A DNA stretch of 64,000 bases from Ephydatia muelleri (taxonomy: Eukaryota > Porifera > Demospongiae > Spongillida > Spongillidae), in NCBI GenBank assembly GCA_013339895.1, contig JABACO010000003.1, forward strand, positions 11,329,349 to 11,393,348. Reading direction: 5' to 3'. The position numbers were made by a program, and so were the translations under genes. Below the pieces are notes generated by a model. That model searched no databases. It was given only the letters and a program-made list of their open reading frames with translations, and was not told the DNA's origin. This document shows, one piece after another, positions 59,601 through 64,000 of this stretch (positions are counted from its first letter, which is position 1; each line of letters starts with the position of its first letter).

Positions 59601-62290
59601 ACAATACAGTTGCTATGGCAACCAGGCATGAAGTTGGATGCATAATTGAGTTCAATGCAGCTTTCTACATGGTATGCTCTACTGGAAGGAGAATACTATG
59701 TAGTCCTTAAAACGTTTCACTGATGCCTCAGAATCATTGGGCTAAAGAGCTTACTTACTGTGATGGGTCAGAAGCTCCTTTTCTGCAACATTCAGTGGTT
59801 GGATTTTTTTCTATTGTTGCCGTAATCTGCAAATGTGGTTACACTCCTGTAGCAACTGCACATCATAAGATTCAAATAGCCAACTAGGCACTCAAGAATG
59901 CTCACTACTTTATCACATCTCAGCATGGTTTTGGTTTTGTTGTCCAACTGGTCCACCAGCTTGGCAAACTATGCCACATAATGGACAACCAGTTACCACT
60001 GTTCTCTGCTCTTTCTCAACCGGCCAATCTGCATCTGACCCCAGTACTTTTCAGTTGGCAGAACTTTAGTTTACAGGATGGACCAGCACTTTAGCAGAGC
60101 TCTTGCCCCCTCCACTTCCGTAATGAACTGACACTGGCTTTTTAAATCCACATTTCATCGCTGTCATAAGCTTTGCAGCATACATGTACATATTACTTCC
60201 ACCAGTATGGGTTATGTCCTACAATATGCTGAGATGATCTTACTACAGTGGCCATCAATTTTGCAGCAGCAGCCACTGATGCTCGTATTTGGTGACTTGT
60301 AGTTGAATATATCTGAGCAATAAATTATATTGATAAGAAGTTGTGTCTAGGACCACTCAGTGAGGATGAGTTCGCATCAAACATGAAATGTAAAACAATA
60401 TAATACGTGGCTCACGTCAAAACTCTGAATATGCAACCTGAGCTTAACTTTGGTTCATTCAACAATCAAGTGTAATTGTGGCTCAAAATGTGGAACAGCT
60501 GCCAATCCGTAGACATAGCCTGCTCATTGGGCAGGGTACCCCTAAACTAGAATAATTCTTACCATATTGTCGTTGTCTTATTTCCCAAAAGTAAATATGA
60601 AATTGATTGACATTTCCTACTGATCTTGATTCATTATTACAAACATAATCATGTCATTTATATTTTGTGAGCAACACTTTATTATAACCTCGGATCAACC
60701 TCTAAACCCTGCTTTTTTCTAAATGTTATACAAATCTTCTGTGGCAGAAAGTGGAGTTAATGATGTCTATCCGAATCCCCCAGAGGCATAATACTAATTT
60801 TAGTTTGAAGGAGTAATGATTTCTTACAAAGGGATTTATTTGCGGATTTACATGTGCACTGTCTATAATTAATTAATTATTTTCACAGCTGCCGAATACA
60901 GCCATAGTCTTACAAAAATCACTGTTAACAACGGGAAAACTTCTGGATGTTCTGCATCTAATGGTATTACACTTATTCAAGACAATCTAATTAAAGGTGG
61001 CAGTGGCAGTACATACTTTACAGTGCAGCTTCAGAATGGGACTTCTGTGCTTGTTCCATACAGCAGATCATCAACAAATGTTACTATTTTGGAAAATAAT
61101 GGTTAGTACCGGATGGGAGTCCTATTTCAACATGGTTAACTTATGAAGCTAGTTCTGCAGTAAAATCTATTATATTCTTACGGAATGATTGCTCACCATG
61201 CTCTGTTATGATGCCTTCAGTTTAAATTTATTTAAGACAATATTGAATTTTAGAATTTATTTGTGAACCTTGTAAAGTTGAAACAATAAGTTGGCATTGA
61301 TTGTTCAGCTACTTGATATCTATTCTGCAAATGTATGCTATACTGATATGTGTGTAATGACTAATACTGATGCATTAATTCTCTTAGAATCAGAATGTTG
61401 CTGTACGAAGTGTTTTGTATTAACACAATAATAAATATGTATGTGCAACATGTGACTTTATCTACGAGCAAGTCTACTTTGCAATTGGACAGCAGCAAAT
61501 TAGTGTGAAAAATGAATAGTTCTCTTGAAGAAAACGTCACATTTATAATAATACATAGATTTCATTTTTCAAGTTAGTCACACTGAATGGGATTTAAAGT
61601 TGACCAATTTATTTCAGTTGTGATATTTGGATTGTGGTCCAACCCTACAACACTCTTGGAGGGTAGCTTACCACTGGTATCAATATGTGCTCAGATAGTC
61701 AGTGCTTCTCCCCTTACATTGGGCATCCCTGTCACTGTGGAGATACGGTTTACTGGAATAACAGCAACATGTAAGTGAATTGTAATGAGCTTTTAAATGA
61801 TTTGTATCTCCAGTTGTTGTCTGGAATGAGTTTATTCCAACAAGATAAGATGTTCAACTTACTTGTCTTTTAGATGGAGCAGATTTTAATCCATCTGCTG
61901 TAAATATCACATTTTGGACTGGAGGCACATTTGGGGCCAGAAATTGCACAAACCTCTACATCATACAAGACAATACTGTTGAAGATAATGAGAACATTCT
62001 CATTAGTCTAAAAAGCTATTTCTATTATGTTGGCATCTCGCCAACAGCAGGAAGTGCAATTTTTACAATAACAGACGATTTTGACAGTATGTTAGACTAT
62101 GATAGTAGGATGATGTGTGTTTCAATGCACTGATTTATTCTAGCTGCTGCAATTGGTTTCAAAAGCAGTACCATCACAGTCACAGAGGGACTTCAGCCAA
62201 GCTGTCAAATATGTGTACAGTTGTTAACAGGAGCCATAGGAAAGAGAGTTTCTGCATATGTTACCACCAGTGCACTAGGGACTGCACAAG
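53654..62290 (+). CDS. Second Calx-beta gene, 5' part (signal peptide and 3.5 domains)
   Basis: Exons: 53654-53717 (MRIILGILLLLCSATVIVSQ, a clear signal peptide), 53984-54142, 57126-57341, 57640-57867, 60889-61101, 61618-61770, 61874-62086 and 62144-62290. The gene continues beyond the window. All introns are phase 1 and internal exons are multiples of 3. Each Calx-beta domain uses two exons, as in the gene at 163-16945, with V-Y-E-G-S-P, V-N-E-S-A-G and V-T-E-G-L starts and a QDNTVEDNE acidic segment. Exon 57640 begins with a short duplicated SIYTST linker and a Thr/Pro stretch (TPTPTP). The start is fixed by the signal peptide and the matching donor at 53718. It is a probable secreted or membrane adhesion-type protein. 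Confidence 0.82.
54629..55240 (-). CDS. Unrecognised four-exon gene nested in intron 2 of the second Calx-beta gene
   Basis: Minus-strand exons: 55240-55138 (MSLTKYHSGLFLEHVLETPP, then CETYRRTAISVDKA), 55061-55030 (EQKYWIAMALK), 54972-54891 (VHKSSLIEEDQTIGVPSDPA, then DRVGLYS) and 54852-54629 (WDMLMGSRKRKRQLWPSCIF...). It ends at TGA 54631-54629, about 146 residues. Donors and acceptors fit and phases join (1, 0, 1). The last intron is only ~38 nt, shorter than others here, and is the weakest point. There is no signal peptide or membrane segment, and a basic KRKRQ patch is present. I do not recognise the family. It could be a host gene transcribed opposite to its host intron or a captured exon set. 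Confidence 0.5.
55636..56340 (+). repeat. 154-bp tandem repeat, about five copies
   Basis: TCAAGTGTTCC-type anchors are at 55636, 55790, 55944, 56098 and 56250 (spacing 154, 154, 154, 152). Each unit carries CTTCCGGTCACGCCA and CTTCTGAGGGGGTTACAGCA, with a few percent divergence. It lies in intron 2 of the second Calx-beta gene, upstream of the nested minus-strand gene. Frames through it are not conserved between units. Confidence 0.92.
56341..57125. other. Remainder of intron 2, no gene seen
   Basis: AT-rich, with repeated TATACGCATAAAT/ATATACAC motifs at about 56780-56870 similar to those near 54340-54400. These may mark the edges of the inserted 54.3-56.9-kb block. Confidence 0.4.
57868..60888. 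other. 3-kb intron of the second Calx-beta gene
   Basis: Apart from the possible DIRS-like remnant at 59390-59720, the intron holds only short broken frames. Its middle (58.0-60.5 kb) is less AT-rich than the surrounding introns, which suggests decayed mobile-element sequence. Confidence 0.4.
59390..59720 (+). pseudogene. Possible decayed DIRS/YR-type reverse transcriptase fragment
   Basis: Across several frames the order GQFLEPPLANLCASG, VSLNDFIDKKDFRIHYT, CIIEFNAAFYMV and WYALLEGEYYVV resembles the start of DIRS-group RT (SPPFxNL, SVNDFI-x-K-x-D-F, D-x-K-x-A-F-R, YY). It is broken by stops. No catalytic box or tyrosine recombinase was confirmed. Confidence 0.35.
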
Positions 62291-64000
62291 GTAAGTTTTC
62301 ATATGTCTGTACTAATAAAATGTAATTGAGTTTCCTCTTAAACTACTGTATCCCTGTGTTTACAACATTTAGTATGCATGGCAGTACAACATACCCTGAA
62401 ACTTTAACTCCAGTTTCGTATTAGTGATAATGAACCTTTGATAACCTTGGCTTAAATTTCTTAGGTTAACTTGTGGCATAAGAGTGTAATTTTAGAACAT
62501 GACTATGCTTTCCATATTAAAATTAAGCTGCATGCTTTCGGTTATTAAAAACTCAGTATAGTATACATTTGTGCCATTTATGTAACTGTATAGATACAAA
62601 TTCTGTAATACAAAACAAACAAATATATTCATTTATCATAATTATTTGAACATTTTGATAAATACAGTAACATTACACTAATATTGCTCACATCAACACA
62701 CTCTATAATACTAAATTGTCTTTGTTGGGTAAACATCTACCGAATTGCCCTGGCAATGGCTCAACCCATGGTGAAATTTGAGCCTGCCATATATTTCAGC
62801 CAAGACTTGGCTCTTATGGCAGGAGGAGGTGATGACAATGCTGGATGTGTGAGGCGAGAGAAGGTGTCATGAGCTTCCGTGCTCAGTTACCATATGTCTC
62901 CACAGCAAGTGGGACGCACACCCACCCCAACTCAGAGCACTTGGGGTCATTGGCTCTCACCTCTACCTCCAGTGCAGCTGCCCCCACAGACATGCTTGCC
63001 TCAGAAAGACCTTCATAGCTGATGGGTACATGCTGGCATTATTTTGGATAAATAGCTCGAATTTGGCCACGTTCATGTGCAGGTCAAGTGGGGAGGCCAA
63101 GCCAATCTATAATAGAGCACAGTGAATGGCTGATTTCCTAACTGCTAGCACCCCATCATAATGAAACCAAGCGTTAAAAAGGAGAGCAAGGCAATCATAG
63201 TCAGCATCAATGACTGTTGTTATCTTCCATAATACAGAAGTATTTAGGGTATATTCAATTTCAAGCTCATTTTTAATTATCTATAAGATCAGTCTCAATG
63301 AGCTTTTACTCATTATACATGTTCAGCTGCTATTTTGGGGTCCCTACATTCCACATATCCTGAACTTCTTGATGGCCAACACACCATTGACACAATGGAA
63401 CTGTTTCGATTTGTCAGTATCACCTGAAACGGCAGTATCATTTCCATCTTTACACGATAGCTGTATGAAACAAAGTGTGCTTTCCCAATATATAGATGAT
63501 GCTGTTTACCACAATTTAATACAGGAGAGTTCTATTGTGGATCTAGCTTACATTCTAACAATATCCTCACCCATGCCAGTGCCTGGTTAGGTGCAACTCC
63601 TTCACCAGCCTTAGGTCTATGTCTGGCACCAGAGGAAATGCAGTTTGTCTTGAAATAGTGGCTGGGCATTTCTGTGGTGGCACGTGGCACATTTTTCACT
63701 CTGTGCCCTGACAGGGTTCTTTATGCTAGCCATATTCTGATCCTGATGTGATTGCTCACCATAATGGCCTCAGAAATGTTGTCGTCGGTGGGTGTCTTCA
63801 AACAGGCAGTTCTTAATCCAGAACTTGAGGCTGGCAGTGGTTGGAGATCACAACCAGACCTAGTGAACTCGTGACCAGCTGATTGTTTGGTTGAGAATTG
63901 GGTGCTGGTAGCAAACCTGCAGCACTTGATATCTCTGCTACTTCTCTGCTTAAACCAAACATTATTATTGAAGCCAGGTTCAGCTGCTGCAGATACTGAG
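62291..64000. other. Start of the next intron of the second Calx-beta gene; no exon recognised
   Basis: The last resolved donor is at 62291. The expected partner exon (a ~215-nt second half of the fourth Calx-beta domain) is not visible before the window ends. The frame at 63210-63590 has no domain signature. The 62.7-64.0-kb part is less AT-rich and may be mobile-element debris. Confidence 0.45.

Noticed and set aside
62684..63590. Two frames of 62 and 126 residues near the window end as Calx-beta exons
   Set aside because: No Calx-beta motifs, no phase-1 AG/GT borders, and composition typical of decayed repeats.

Overview
The window looks like metazoan, AT-rich nuclear DNA. It contains spliced genes with short GT-AG introns, tandem Calx-beta ectodomains and a dense, layered set of DNA transposons and Ty3-type retroelements. 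Expanded families of Calx-beta genes with symmetric phase-1 introns are best known from demosponges (aggregation-factor-like clusters). A sponge is therefore my best guess, but it is an inference from gene style and not a proven identification.

Layout. (1) 1-16945, + strand: the 3' part of a very large gene. I resolved 31 exons, giving 14 complete two-exon Calx-beta domains plus half of another, then one transmembrane helix and a short cytoplasmic tail. Every intron is phase 1. A block of three domains (six exons) is tandemly repeated inside the gene. (2) 16946-53650: a transposon island between two Calx-beta genes. It contains a simple-sequence tract, a hAT element carrying a chromodomain ORF, a second hAT element of the same family with a different hAT element (near-complete transposase) nested in it, a 136-bp satellite-like array split by a complete 7.6-kb CACTA/EnSpm-type element, a dead minus-strand Ty3 element flanked by inverted repeats, a very young 5.4-kb Ty3 element with nearly identical LTRs, and several MITEs. 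(3) 53654-64000, + strand: the 5' part of a second Calx-beta gene with a signal peptide and the same two-exon-per-domain, phase-1 design. Its second intron hosts an unrecognised four-exon minus-strand gene and a 154-bp tandem repeat.

How the parts relate. The two Calx-beta genes are same-strand relatives and probably belong to a local cluster of cell-surface or secreted adhesion-type proteins. The CACTA element carries two divergent genes. One is a tnp2-type transposase with an acidic N-terminal region. The other is a minus-strand BEN-domain gene that could be its DNA-binding partner. Its ends are built of CAAGATCTTG-like motifs, which are shared with a pair of inverted arrays outside it. Target-site duplications let the insertion order be read directly for four DNA elements and one LTR element.

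Limits. Exons, frames and splice sites were read by eye; no alignments were run. Family names rest on motifs. Several transposon genes differ from an open frame by single bases in short homopolymers, so decay and assembly error cannot be separated here.
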